Positions 10,224 to 22,905 of a DNA stretch of 64,000 nucleotides are shown in pieces. Each line of letters starts with the position of its first letter. Within the stretch, counting starts at the first letter, position 1. Source of the DNA: Datisca glomerata (lineage: Eukaryota > Streptophyta > Magnoliopsida > Cucurbitales > Datiscaceae); assembly GCA_003255025.1 (NCBI GenBank), contig QANY01009317.1, forward strand, positions 1 through 64,000, given 5' to 3'. The position numbers and the translations under genes are program-made. The notes under the pieces are model-generated. The model was given only the letters and a program-made list of their open reading frames with translations, had not been told where the DNA came from and did not search any database.

Positions 10224-12105
10224 TATTATAATATGTCTATAAATTACTTGTAATAACTATTTATTTTTAGTTATTTATTTAACATTACTATTATTGAATT
10301 TTTATGAATAAATTGAAAATTTTATTTTAAATTAAGCTATGTTTATAAATTACTCAAATTCTGAAACTTTTATCAACGAATGGAGAGTGAAGACAGAGGA
10401 GTCTCCAGACAAACTCTTCTGAGAAAGTTCAGAATGATATTTTCAGTCTTAGGAATTAATGAGCAATCGAATTTAATTACAACTGTAAGGTTGAACCAAT
10501 GGATGCCAATCATAGGGCATGAGAGTGGTGACTCAAACGGTTAACCTAGACATGCTATGAACATGTTGACTAGACATGTAACAAATTAGTTTAGAGCCCA
10601 AAACCGTTTACCTAGCTCTAAATCTAATTGTACATCTTAAGGGTATTTTCATAATTACTTTAATCATGAGGTGAATACGTAGCTTGACTTAGTTAGTTGC
10701 AATCTTTGATATATCAAATGAGTGAGTTCGAATCGGGATTGTAATTCAATTAAGTTGAAATTACGTGATTCACAGATATGAAAATTCATGGTGAAAGCAA
10801 CAATATCACCTTATAATTTATTGATGAGTGTGTGAATATATTGATTTGGCCAGGTATTCAATGAATTGAGTCATTGATTAGGACTTTTAAATTATATAAG
10901 ACAATTCACTATTATGTCTTTCTTATACACAGTCAATAAATGAGTTAAAAAAACAATAACAAGAATGATAAAACGGTAATTTTATATTTTGCTATTGTTA
11001 CTGATATTCACAATAAGTATTGTGTTAAAATATTCTGTGGATCGTGAAAATAAAAAGGGTTTATTTACACCAATAGAAAAGTAGCGCACATGAATTGATA
11101 GTGATTCGGCATCGAACCTATAGTGGATTCGTACGATGTCAAGATTAAATAGTTCGGGAATTTATGTAGATAAATTCACCGGGCATTTGAATCCTGAGCT
11201 TTGTTCAGAAATGACTCATTAGAACATGAATAGAGAAATGAAGTAAAATAGATCAAAATGTACTTTAGTGCCAAGGCATATTTCTTTCACCTATATGTGA
11301 TGGTAATTTCACTTAATTAGTTAAGTGTGATTATTTTTATTGAAATTAATTAGTTTATTATTTTCTAATTATTAGATAATTAGTAAATAAAAATAAATAA
11401 AAATTTTTTTGATAATGATCAATGAAATCTATCGATTGAATTGATAAATTTCGATACAACTCTAACACTGTGGAGATATATTGATTTTTGGCAATTTGAA
11501 TATATGGGGGTGAATTTTCAAAAATTTAAAATATATGGGTATATTTGTAAATATCAAAAATTTAATTTTATAAATATCTAATAACAATTTGATTGCAGAG
11601 ACAGATAGAGATATAGATCTCATATCAGATATAGAGAAAAATAGTTTTCTCCCATCTCTAGTGATTGCCGGCGATTGAGAGAGCATTGACGGAAAAATAT
11701 TCAATTTTTTCTTCAATCTTTTTGAGATTTTCAAACTCAAATTCCTACACAAATTTCTCGTGAGATTTATTTCTTAAATTAATGGGTGATTCTTGGTGGA
11801 ATAAATTCATAAATAGTTCTTGGAGTTCAAGTGTGTGATTTGGATCCCGAAACTTAAACAACACGAAGAATGCTCGATGAAATTTTGCCAGTTCAGAAAC
11901 TCTCCGATACAAAGTATAGGTAAAAAATTATTTTTAACCTTATCTTATCGTTTAATATCGTATATGTATAATCACACATTATTTGGTTTTAAATTATTTC
12001 ATTCGATTAAATAAGATACTTGAATTTTTTTTTATATTTCACCAACGAACTGTTCGTAGTTCAAATTTATTTTTTAGTTAATTTTATAACCTACCGATCC
12101 CAGCA
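10224..12105 (+). mobile_element. Copia-A 5' LTR (LTR1 family)
   Basis: An 1882-bp LTR matched along most of its length by 19045-20548 (+) and by the reverse complement of 36513-38365. It starts TATTATAATATG, a G-to-A change from the TGTTGGAATATG of the 3' copy, and ends CCCAGCA just before a primer-binding site. Divergence from the 3' LTR by many substitutions indicates an old insertion. It is long for a Copia LTR. Confidence 0.85.
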
Positions 12106-12107
12106 AT

Positions 12108-12119
12108 TGGTAACAGAGT
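12108..12119 (+). other. Copia-A primer-binding site
   Basis: TGGTAACAGAGT lies two bases after the LTR end and is nearly identical to the plant Copia initiator-Met tRNA site. It fixes the 5' LTR boundary. Confidence 0.75.
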
Positions 12120-13990
12120 CATATGATCTTTATTATGCATTTATATATATATATATATATATTTAAAATGAACGTATCGTGAATTTTATGGATATTAGCA
12201 TATGATCTTGTATGGTAGATTCAAAACTGTTTTGAATGTGTTATTTGATTGGATTCCTAACAATTGACTCTAGGCGTTTTTATTTCAATTTAGAATTGAT
12301 ATACGCCGAATTTGAGGCATGAGATTTTATGCAATTTATTTTATTACAAATATTTGTATTTTTATAAATTTGATGTAAGCTCGTCGTGGAGTATTGTTCA
12401 CGCAAATTACTGTCCATGCCGGAATCACCGTTCACGCTGAAATCACTGTCCATACCGAAATCACCGTTCACGACGAAATCACTGTTCACGATGGCTGTTT
12501 CGACAGCTGAGTTACTGTTCCAGTGCCGTCACTGCCGTTGTCCGCTAGCGTGTCCTGCATAGTGACTAAGGTTTGTGAAACCCTAGTCGATAACAATTTG
12601 GATTTAGAAAACCCTATGATGTTTAACGATAACCCTTATCCTATTGTTTTATGTTTTAAATTTTGAATTTTAAATTTTAAATTTAAATGATTTTGAATTC
12701 AAAAATAGTTATCTATTTTTCTTTATATCTTTTAAATTTTAAATTCAAAGATAATTATCGATTTTATCTTTTTATATTTTAAAGTTTGAATTCAAAAGAT
12801 AATTATTAATGTTATCCTTTTATTTTATTAAAAAAAAGAGAAAATGGGATAATTAATGAGATTATTTAATTAAAAAAATAGTTTTCCTTACTTAAAGGGT
12901 TTTAATCAAAATTTAAATTTTGAATTTTTGAAATTTAAAATTTGAAATTTGAATTTAAATTTTGAATTTTGAATTTTGAATTTTAAGTTTTAAATTTGAA
13001 TTTTAAAATGAGAATTAAACAAAGTGGTGAGACAACATGGAAAAGAAGGTGAAAATTACAAATGCCATGAAGATTATTTTATAAATTATTTTATAATTTG
13101 TTTATTATTCTTTTTGGGTTGTAATTAGAAATCTTCCAATATGGAGGCTAATTTTGAATATATGATTTAATTTTAATCGCACATCATCATATAACATGCC
13201 ATATAGAACTAGAGATATACCAATATCAAATTACCATGTAGCATGTACATGCATCATTGTAGATTAATTTATAATGATTATAATTTATTTACAATGCAAA
13301 ATTTATAATGGTTATGATTTTAAATTGTGATTTAAAATTTGTAAAGGATTTATAAATTTCATCACGTTTTTTCAAATTAATAAAAGTTATTTTTTGAAAA
13401 CAATAAAAAATCTAATTTTTTTCAAAAACTAAGTGGGAGGGTAGTTACGTTGGAACGTTCCCAAGGACTCCAACGTAAACTTGATTTGCCATGAGGAATG
13501 GTTTAGAACCGCCCATGTCGGTCGTCTCTTCAATGAGAGAAACTTTGGAGTTGTATCACTTTGAATCATCGAGTTGTTTGAGAAGTTAATACTTTTAAAG
13601 GAAGTGGTGGGGCATGACCGTCCCATAGACTGATTGTTAGTCCATAGCAACTTTTAAGAGTCGATGCGTTGGTTAGACATTTAGATTGAAGTACATTGGA
13701 ATCCCCACTTAGGGGCTAGTCAATGGGGTAAATGTGACCAAAACCATTGGTGATTGATTAAGCTAGATGTGAAGACATTTTAGCGTTAACCAAATGAGAA
13801 GACTCTTGATGCGATAGAAGATAGTTTGGATTTCATCCCTCGATAAGGCAAACTATCATTTTTTATCATAACGTCCTGGAGGAAATGTTATTGATGGATT
13901 TTTAAATGTTTAAGTACTTGCATCATGCATCATACTTTCCTAAACGATTGAGCATTTATTTGCACCGCTTTATTTAGTTTTTTAGTAATC
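12120..13990 (+). other. Copia-A untranslated leader with 18-bp minisatellite
   Basis: A long leader between primer-binding site and gag ATG. At 12396-12500 there are six GTTCACG/GTCCATG units, mostly 18 bp apart (12396, 12412, 12430, 12448, 12466, 12484). The stretch at 12640-13010 is a degenerate TTTGAATTTTAAA array. A related leader is found at 30190-31672. No gene recognised. Confidence 0.6.
12396..12500. repeat. 18-bp leader minisatellite
   Basis: Consensus GTTCACGCCGAAATCACC, six units, the first slightly short. It corresponds in place and motif (GTTCA...GAAA) to the 19-bp array at 34430. Confidence 0.75.
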
Positions 13991-16980
13991 ATGTCGATAT
14001 CCCCTCTCTCAATTATTCTTAACGCGAACAAATTTACTATTAAAAATTATGTGGATTTGAAATGAAATCTTGATAACGCGTTGACGGTAGAAAAGCACAA
14101 GTTCGTGCTCACTACCCATTGTCCCCTAGAGCATATTGCTGAATCGACTCAAGAGGAGAATTATGCTTATGCTTATTAGCTGCATTCTGATGAGATCGTC
14201 AGATGTTACATCTTGGCATCTTTGAGCAATGTGTTGCAATAACAGCATCATAACTTTGAGACTGCCGCTGATATGATGTTGAACATCACCAAAATGTTCA
14301 AAGATCAGGGTCGTCAGCCAGCAGACAGCTGTACGCAACTTCATGAATTGCACGATGGAACCTGGAACCCATATCAGAGAACATATGATGTTGATCATAA
14401 GAGCTCTGAATGGGATGGAGATTATGGGTGTTGAGGTTGATGGTGAGACTCAGGTGGATATGTTGGGGGTTATGCTTTCAAACCATGTATATTGATATTT
14501 TGATATGAAATTTAAAGAGGATTAAATTTTTCTTATAAATGTTCTTTTAAATTATTGTTGAATAATTTATATAAATATCTGAAAATTTCATATTCATTAA
14601 TGAGACTATGATATTGTATTAGTACGAGATGATTAAGATCATAAATAACGAATAAAATTCGTCAGCAACATATTAAAGTATCGAATCTTTAATGAATTAT
14701 TGCTAGTACGGTTCACTAAGCATTATGCATGCGTGTGGAAAAAGGATCATTGATGTGGATACACATCTTAGTAAATGTACTTTATATATTAAGATTATAT
14801 ATGATAGACCGATGTGAATTAATATCTTTATTAACATGCCGTTTATCATAAAGATGTAATACACATTAATTCGATGATCATATGTAGATCAGTCTGAATC
14901 CTGAGTAGTCATTAACTCATATGCATATCTACTGGATCTTTTGATTCACTCGTTAAGGTCTTTGTTAATCAGGCTAGTTACTTTTATTTTGAAGATTCAG
15001 TGATGTGAATGGTTGTGGACATGATCTTACAAGATTTGGAATCTAAGCATATATTGGTTCTCCTAAGTGTTAATTTTGGAACTTAATGGTTATTGAGCTC
15101 AAATTTATAATAACATTATAAATTAGTCATTCACTAGTGGATTAATGGTACTTAAGGATAAAGAGGTAATTAAAAGGGTAAAATGGTAATTTTGACCAAT
15201 TCTAATTTACGAACCAATAATTAGAGGACATAACTACATAAAATGATTATGTCAGTGGTGTACATGAAAATTCTCTGTAAATACATTCTATAATCTCTAA
15301 GAGTGCAATTTCATATTTTTAGTGGAGTAATAATGAAATTAATAAATAAAATTATTTAATTAAAGAGTATAATTAACATGGTTTATTGGAGCTTAGGATT
15401 ATAGGTCTATGGTCCCCAAGTCACCTCAATACTACGCTGTCTAGAGGACATTAGAAAATGATTGACTTGTAAAATGAATTTTTATTCTATGGCAAGTACA
15501 TAATTATGAGATAATTATGTGTGATTAATTAATTGAATTATTTATATATTTAAATATAATTTTNACATAAGTTAGTTGATAGAAATAATCATATATATTA
15601 ATTTTGAATTAACTAGTTTCTAGAAAATTATTTAATTAAAATAAATATTTAATTCACGGTAATTATCACGTGTCAATCAGTGATAGAGTATCAGAAATTG
15701 ACATGGACTATGTGGTGCAACGTGACACTACAATAGCTAGTGTGCAACACTGTAGTGCCATGTGACATTGTAGTTGTGCACAATTATAGTGGGTCTTAGT
15801 GCAGTTGATAATTTTATAATTAAATATTCTTTCAGTTTATCCCTAAAAATATGATACGCCATTATTTAGAATATATGCAAATATTATTCTAATGGCCTGA
15901 GTTGTTGAAAGAAGAGGAGAAAATCAGTTGATCAGATTATCAATTCGTCAATCAAGAGTTGAATTGATAACACAATTGGTGTCAGAGAGATTTTCTTCTG
16001 TGATTAAACGTTAATCAAATCTCTAAAAGAATAATCATCACGTTCTTTTAAAGAATCTATTAAAGTCTTTCTCAGTAAATCTTTAGATCTCATCTGTTGA
16101 GAATATCTAGAGATAGAAAAAGTGTCTTATAATATTCTACGTGCCCACACACGTCCGAGTGCGTTGAGGATTGACTTGGAAGATCTCGGTGTGGATCTCG
16201 GAGTCTACTAATTGTCGCAACGATTTCGTGAGAACGAAGAATCGATCGACTTTTGTAAGGACATTTGATATAGACTACAAGAGATATATTATTCCTAACT
16301 TTGTATGTTGTAGATTTAACTTACAAATATTTAATGGATCCTGACTGATTGAAAAAATATTTTCAATAAAAGCTTTTATTTGATTATCGTGGCGTTACAC
16401 AAGTTTTTTTTTATTAAAAGATTTTATTTTCACTAAAAGTTTAATTTTTTAAAAGGCCACGCGCCTCCATGCTTTCGCCGCACACGCGCTACGATGACCA
16501 ACAGGATATAATCCTAGAGACTTTGCCTAATACCTTTGAGAACTTCAATGAATAAGCTAAAGTACTTACTTCCTAAGCTCATGAAGGAGCTTCAAGTTAC
16601 TGAGACTCTGTCTCTGAAGGGCAAGAGGAAGTTTGCAGAGGCTTACTTTACTGAAAGAAAGCCTTCCACCTCTGTCTCTAAGAAGAAACATAGAAGAGGT
16701 CCAAGGAAAGTGAAGAAGCAGAAGTCCAATGCTACCTAGGGCAAGAGCACTGCAAAAGTAGACAAGTCAAAAGACAAGTGTCATTACTGTGGAGCTGCTA
16801 GTCATTGGAAATGAAACTTTCCAGAGTATCTCAAAGGGTTGAAATCTAAAGGTATAGTAATGGTTACTGTGGCCTTTTATCTAGCTGACTCTACTTTATC
16901 TTGGATTGTAGATCTATAATGAGTTACTCATCCTTCCCAGATTCTTTCTTGGGATATGCCTTGGAAACAATGGCATATAT
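13991..16980 (+). pseudogene. Copia-A gag and protease, split by solo LTR2-D
   Basis: Gag begins at ATG 13991 (MSISPLSIILNANKF), runs through RCYILASLSNVLQ and GRQPADSC, and is cut at 14460 by LTR2-D. It resumes at 16509. With one GGATA copy and the LTR left out, the reading frame across the insertion is continuous. The second half has MNKLKYLLPKLMKELQ, a basic tract (about 16670-16735) and a zinc knuckle starting CHYCGAASHWK (16779), followed by a stop-ridden protease start. The family is of the TNT1-94 (Tork-like) type. In-frame stops at several places make it inactive. Confidence 0.85.
14461..16503 (+). mobile_element. Solo LTR2-D inside Copia-A gag
   Basis: A 2043-bp LTR, TGTTGGGGG start and CCAACA end, flanked by a perfect 5-bp target duplication GGATA (14456-14460 and 16504-16508). 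No internal domain is present, so it is a recombined solo LTR. It matches 31848-34117 along its length, minus about 140 bp at the single ambiguous base (15564). It carries a short cluster of TGTAGTG/CACTACA palindromes (15710-15790). Confidence 0.92.
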
Positions 16981-17112
16981 TCTGAACTAAGTTCCGTCGA
17001 AAACGGTGCCTGGTACACCATATGAAAGATGGTATGAATAAAAATCGTTTAGTAACCATTTTAAAATAAGGGGTACACAACACATATTCTAAAACTGAAC
17101 ATAGGAAAGTTG

Positions 17113-19043
17113 GCCAGTCGTTTAGAATAATGCATGTTCGTAGGATATCCTAAAGGAACGAAGGGGTACATCTTCTACAGCACGACTAATCAGAAAATAT
17201 TTGTTAGCACGAATGCTCATTTTCTTGAAGAAGATTACATTAAAAATGTACAGCCGAGAAGCACAATTGTGCTTAGGGAATTATTGAGTGGGAGGACACC
17301 GACTCCCCAATTAGAATTTTTTTCTGATTCAATAGTGGAAGAACCACGACAGGAGCCAGAGTCTATGGAACCTCGATGTAGTGAGATGGTTGTGAGACAA
17401 CCTGAGAGGTGTATGTCCTATGGAGAAGCTTTGACAACTATCTTAGATAAGGACCTTGATGAACCTGTCTCCTACTCAAAGGCGATGGCTGGTCCAGAAG
17501 CAAAGTTATGACAAGAAGCCATGAATGTTGAGATACAATCGATGCACTCGAACGGAGTCTGGAAGCTTGTAGATCCTCCTGAAGGGGTAAAACCCGTAGG
17601 ATGCAAATGGATCTATAAGAAGAAAAAAGTCCAGATGGGAATATAGAGACATTCAAAGCTAGGCTAGTATCCAAGGGATACACCCAAAAGGAAGAAATAT
17701 ACTATAAAGATACCTTCTCGTTGGTGGCCATGCTTAAATCCATTTGAATTCTTTTATCCATTAGTGCTGCCATTGATTATGAAATCTGGCAAATGGACGT
17801 CTAAACTACTTTTTTGAATGGAAATCTTGATGAGCGCATTTATATGGCTCAACCAAATGGGTCATGGAGAAAGGACAAGAGATCAAAGTTTATGTACTAC
17901 AGAAGTTCATTTATGGACTTAAGCAAGTGTCATGGTCGTGGAATATTAGATTCGACGAAACTGTTAAGAATTATGGTTTTGAACAGTTAGTGGATGAGCC
18001 CTATGTGTATAAGTTGATACACTAAGTGAATGTGTTTTTTCTAGTCTTGTACGCGGATGATATTCTACTTATTGGGAATGATGTACAAAATTATCTAATG
18101 TCAAGATTTGGCTTGCAAAGCAATTTGATAAGGACCTTGGAGGAGCTGCATTTGTCTTAGGTATTCAGATTTTTCGAGATAGAAAGAACATACAATTGTC
18201 ACTATCTCAAGCATCTTATATTGGATAAGGTGTTAGATTGCTTCAAGATATAAAACTCCCAGAAAGAATTTCTTCCTTTTAGACGTGGAATCAACCTCTC
18301 AAAGGAGCAATCTCCCAAGACTCTTCAAGAAGAGGAAAACATGAGAAAGATTTTTTATGCTTCAGCCGTAGGAAGTCACATATATGTGATGCTTTGCACT
18401 AGGCCATACATTTGCTATGCTGTGGCTGTGGTGAGTCATTTCCAATCTAATCCTTAAATTGAGCATTGGAATGCCATCAAACATATCCTTAAGTATCTTC
18501 GGAGAATAAGGAACTACATGCTTGTGTATTTAGGTACTGACCTGAATATGATGGGGTATGCTGATTTTGATTTTAAGGCTGATAAGGATAGCAGGAGGTC
18601 CACTTCAGGATCGGTGTTTCGTGAATAGTGGAGCAGTTGTATAGAGAAGTATCAAGCAATCTTGCATTACTGATTCTACCATGGGAGTTGAATATGTGGC
18701 AGCTTGTGAAGCTGCAAAGGAGGCTGTATGACTTAGAAAGTTCTTGAACACTCTGAAAGTTGTTCTAGCCGCTAACAAGCCTATGACACTTTATTTTGAT
18801 AATAGTGGGGTTGAAACAAATCCTAAGGAACCTAGAAGCCATAAGAGATCCAAACACATAGAACGCAAATATGACCTGATTAGAGAAATTGTTCAACGTG
18901 GAGGCGTTGTGGTTACACATATTTGGACGGTCAACAACCTGGCAGATCCATTCACGAAGACTTTAAGCAGTGAAGTTTTTTATGGTCATCTGGAGGGCTT
19001 GGGGATAAGAAATTGCACCGCCTACTTTAGTCCAAGTGAGTGA
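17113..19043 (+). pseudogene. Copia-A hinge, reverse transcriptase and RNase H
   Basis: Decayed pol of a TNT1-94-like Copia. The integrase core is missing, and the segment starts in the post-integrase FVGYPKGTKGY domain (17134). RT blocks follow: VGCKWIYKK (about 17595), [15 protein letters not shown] (17655), YEIWQMDV and FLNGNLDERIYM (17780-17850). The active site is LYADDILLIGND (YADD at 18050-18061, where plant Copia usually has YVDD). RNase H includes DSTMGVEYVAACEAAKEA (18670-18730), SHKRSKHIERKYDLIREI and VNNLADPFTKTLSS. At least ten stops or frameshifts. A polypurine-like AGTCCAAGTGAGTGAA precedes the 3' LTR. Confidence 0.9.
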
Positions 19044-19044
19044 A

Positions 19045-20548
19045 TGTTGGAATATGACTATAAAGTAGCGTGTAATAAATATTTATTTATATTTAGTTAT
19101 TTCTCAAACATTAATATTATTGAATATTTATGAATAAATTGAAAGTTTTATTTTAAATTAAAGTATGTTTATAAATTACTCAAATTCTGAAACTTTCACC
19201 AACAAACGAAGAGTGAAGACAGAGGCGTCTCCAGACGAACTCTTCTGAGATAGTTCAGAACAATATTCGCAGCCTTAGGATCGACTAGATAATCGAATCT
19301 GATTCTGACTGTTAGGTTGAACCAATGGATGCCAGTCATGGGGCATGAGAGTGGAGACTCAAATGGTTAACTAGACATATTATGAACATGTTGAATAGAC
19401 CAATAACAAATGAGTTTATAGCCCAAAACCATTTACCTAACTCTAAATCTAATTGTTACTTCTTAAGGGTATTTTCATAATTATATTCATCTTGACGTGA
19501 ATACGTAGCTTTACTTAGTTAGTTTCAATCATTGATATGTCAAATGAGTGAGTTCATATTGGTAGGCAATATCTCGACTATTGAGATTGTAATTCAATTA
19601 AGTTGGAGTTTTATGATTCACAAATATGGAAATTCGTGGTTAGATTACGAAACCAACAATATCACCTTATCATTTATTGACCTGACCAGGTATTCAATGA
19701 ATTGAGTCATTGATTAAGACTTGTGAATCATAAGAGACAATTCAATATTATGTATTTCTTATTCACAGTCAATAAATGAGTTAAAAAAATAATAACAATA
19801 GGGGTAAACTGGTAATTTGACATTCTGATCTTGTTACTGAGATTCACAATGGGTATTATAATAAAATATTCTATGGACCGTGAAAATAAAAATGATTTAT
19901 TTACACCAACAGAATAGTGGCGCGCATGAATCGAGAGTTGATTCAGCATTGAACGTATAGTGGAGTCGTATGATGTCAGGATTCAATAGGCCAGGAATTT
20001 ATGGAGATAAATTTTTCGGGTATTTGAATCATTAGCTTTATTCATGTGGATCCATCCGGTCTCAGAACAGGAATAGAGAAACGAAGTAAATTAGATCAAA
20101 ATATGTTTTTGTGCCAAGACATATTTCCTACACCTATATGTGATGGGTGCTTAATTCGTTAAGTGTGATTATTTGTATTGAAATTAATTAGTTTATTATT
20201 TTTAATTTTTTGATAATTAGTAAATAAAAATTAATTAATTAATTAATTGATAATGATAAATTAAATCTATCAATTGAATTGATAAATTTTAATACAACTC
20301 TAACATTGTGGAGATATACTAATTTTCGGCAATTTCAATATATATGGGGTAAATTTTCAGAAATTTAAAGTATATGAGTATATTTGTAAATATCAAATAC
20401 TACATTTTATAAATATCTAATAGTAATTTGATTGTAGAGAGAGATAGAGATATAGATCTAATATCAGATAGAGAGAATAGTGGCCGCCAATTGAGAGAGT
20501 ATTGAAGGAAAAATATTTGATTTTGTCCTTCAATCATTTTCAAAGGTT
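19045..20548 (+). mobile_element. Copia-A 3' LTR, right end truncated
   Basis: Begins TGTTGGAATATGAC directly after the polypurine tract and aligns with 10224 to about 11725 of the 5' LTR. The last 370 or so bases are missing. Copia-B RT sequence starts at about 20549, so a deletion removed the LTR end, the second target duplication and part of the Copia-B hinge. Confidence 0.85.
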
Positions 20549-21703
20549 TATTAGTGAGGTTGATTCTACAATGATTCCTAGATCTGTGGGGGAGGCAAAA
20601 TTAAACCCCCGATGGATGACTACTATGCAGGATGAGATGACTGCCTTAGAGAATAATCATATTTGGGACTTGGTTGCTCTCCCTGAGGGACAGAAGTCAA
20701 TTTGTTAGCGTTAAGTGTTCAACTTGAAATATAATCCAGATGGTATGGTTAATCGATACAAAACTCGTATAGTAGCTTAAGGCTTTACTCAGACTCCAGG
20801 AAAAGCACATTTGCCCTGGTTGCTAAACTCACTACTGTTCGATTCATTATCTCTCTTGATGCTTCCCACTCTTGACCCTTGCATCAGATGGATGTCAAGA
20901 ATGCTTTTTTGAATGGCGATTTGGATGAGGTGATTTATATGGATCCTCCACTGGGGTTTCAGACTGAGGGGAGTATTTTGGGAAAGTTAGTCGTTTGAGA
21001 AATCGTTGTATGGGTTGAAACATCTCCAAGAGCTTCGTTTGCTCTAGGGAGGTTGTCCTTCAATTGGAATTTTGATATGCCATTCTGATCATACGTGCTT
21101 TATCAAACAAAATCTGATGGCACAATGTGTTGTTCTATCAGTTTCTGTGGACGGTGTTATCTTAACAGGTGATGACATTTTATTCATTGTTGGGGTCAAG
21201 AAAGATCTCATTTCTATATTTGACATCAAGGATTTGGGTGGTTTAAAATAATTTTTAGGGATTCAAGTAGCTCGTTCCAAGAGTGTCCTCTCTCAACGAA
21301 AGTATGTACTTAATCTTCTCAGTGACATTGGGATGAAAGGATGTAGACTTGCATCCATTCCGATGGATCCAGACATAAAACTTTCTGCTGAATCTGGTGA
21401 ACCATTGAGAGATCCGAGTATGTATTAGAGGTTGGTCAGGAGACTTATTTATCTGAGAAACACTCGTCCTGCCTAACATTTAATGTGAGTCTTGTGAGTC
21501 AGTTTATGCATGCTAACCGAACTTCCCATTTGGATATTGTTTTTCATATCTTGAGATATTTGAAATCTTACCCCGGTTTTGGTCTTTTCTATGACTCCAA
21601 GAGCACATTTGATATATCTTGCTTTACTGATGATGACTATGCTGGGTCTAAGACGGATATAAGATCTACATATGGTTTTTTTCTTTTAAACCACCCAAAT
21701 CCT
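20549..21703 (+). mobile_element. Copia-B RT and RNase H, 3' part
   Basis: Continuation of Copia-B beyond the nested Copia-A. Blocks: PRSVGEAKLNPRWMTTMQDE (20575), NRYKTRIVA, LHQMDVKNAFLNGDLDEVIY (20870-20940, across frames), SVDGVILTGDD (active-site region with YVDD changed to SVDG), SQRKYVLNLLSDIGMKGC (21300), and RNase H CFTDDDYAGSKTDIRSTYG (21620-21680). It breaks off in mid RNase H. No 3' LTR of this element is seen. Confidence 0.85.
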
Positions 21704-22580
21704 TGATGTCAAATATAGAAATGAGATCTTTCTTGACAATTCCCATGCCAACCATAATTGAATGCCCACCCCTATCTTAGACAATCACCTTTTTGATGCA
21801 CTATTTCATGAGAAAAGCTTCAGGTGTTTGGGTGTTTATGCTTTCCTTGGTTACGATCTTATACAACCCACAAATTAGAGCCATGATCTAAACCATGTAC
21901 TTTTAGGGATACTCTAACATACATAATGCTTATAAATGCTTGGAGCCAAGAACAAAAAAATTTACATTTCACGTCATGTTGACTTCATTGAATCAACTTT
22001 TCCATTTAATAATGCACAAAGTCAGCCACATTCTCCACCTCTTGAAGCTATAATCACCACAGAGACATCCCTCTCTCCCTCCCTTCATGAAATCAGGCCA
22101 CCTCACTTCACAATTCCCATGCCAACCACAAAACTTCCTCATGATAACAGATTATTGTCAATTGATGCTAATACTTCTACACGTGACCTTGCTGTTCCAT
22201 CTTTTAGTGACAACACACACTTGATCAACACTATGGCTGCCACTGGTGTATGTGAGAGCCCTCTCAGGTGTGTGGCCTTACCACCTCAATCAAATCAACC
22301 TATGCCACCCGATTCGCTTCACACTCATAAAATGATTACTCATTCCCAAAATAATACTTTTAAGCCCAAACAGTTGAGCCATGTTACTAAACATCCTTTT
22401 CCACTCCCTCTTGAACCTACATGTGTTTCTCAAGCTATTTAGATCCAAAATGGTTAGCAACAATGTGTGATGAAGTAAATGCTCTAAAAAAATGGTACAT
22501 GGGATCTTGTTCCACGACAACCACATCAAAATATAGTAGGATGCAAATGATTTTTTCGCATTAAGCGTAATGTAGATGTG
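21704..22580 (+). mobile_element. Copia-1 hinge and RT start, 3' part
   Basis: Picks up the outermost Copia. The late integrase/hinge FGCLCFPWLRSYTTHKL is at about 21825-21880, a Tyr-Lys-Cys-Leu..YISRHVDF block is at 21936-21990, then a Ser/Pro/Thr-rich linker (22020-22440). RT begins with WLATMCDEVNALK, GTWDLVPRQPH and IVGCK (22450-22550). The domain order fits the part missing from 6667-8368. It ends against an inverted gag piece. Confidence 0.75.
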
Positions 22581-22905
22581 AGTAATTATCTCAGCAACCA
22601 TGATATCCATCTCATTCAGATAAATAATGATCAACATCATATATTCTCTGATCGAAGTTCTAGGTTTCATCCTGCAATTCATAAAGTTTCACACAACTGC
22701 CTGTTTGGCTTGACGACCCTGATTTTTAAACATTTCAGTGATGTTCAACAACATATCAGCGGTAGTTTCCATATTCTGATATTGTTGTTGCAACACATTA
22801 CTAACAGAAGCCAAGATGTAACACTTGGCGATCTCATCACAACGCAGCCCAGAAGCATAAGCATCATTTTTCTCGTGAGTCAAATTCAACAATAGGCTCA
22901 AGGGG
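22578..22905 (-). pseudogene. Inverted Copia gag fragment
   Basis: Minus-strand gag piece of the same family as Copia-A: NDAYASGLRCDEIAKCYILA and SVSNVLQQQ, then MLLNITEMFKNQGRQAKQ, continuing in another frame with REYMMLIIIYLNEMDIM. It lies head-on between Copia-1 and the Gypsy remnant, with no LTR or visible target duplication. It is probably a recombination scrap. Confidence 0.8.
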
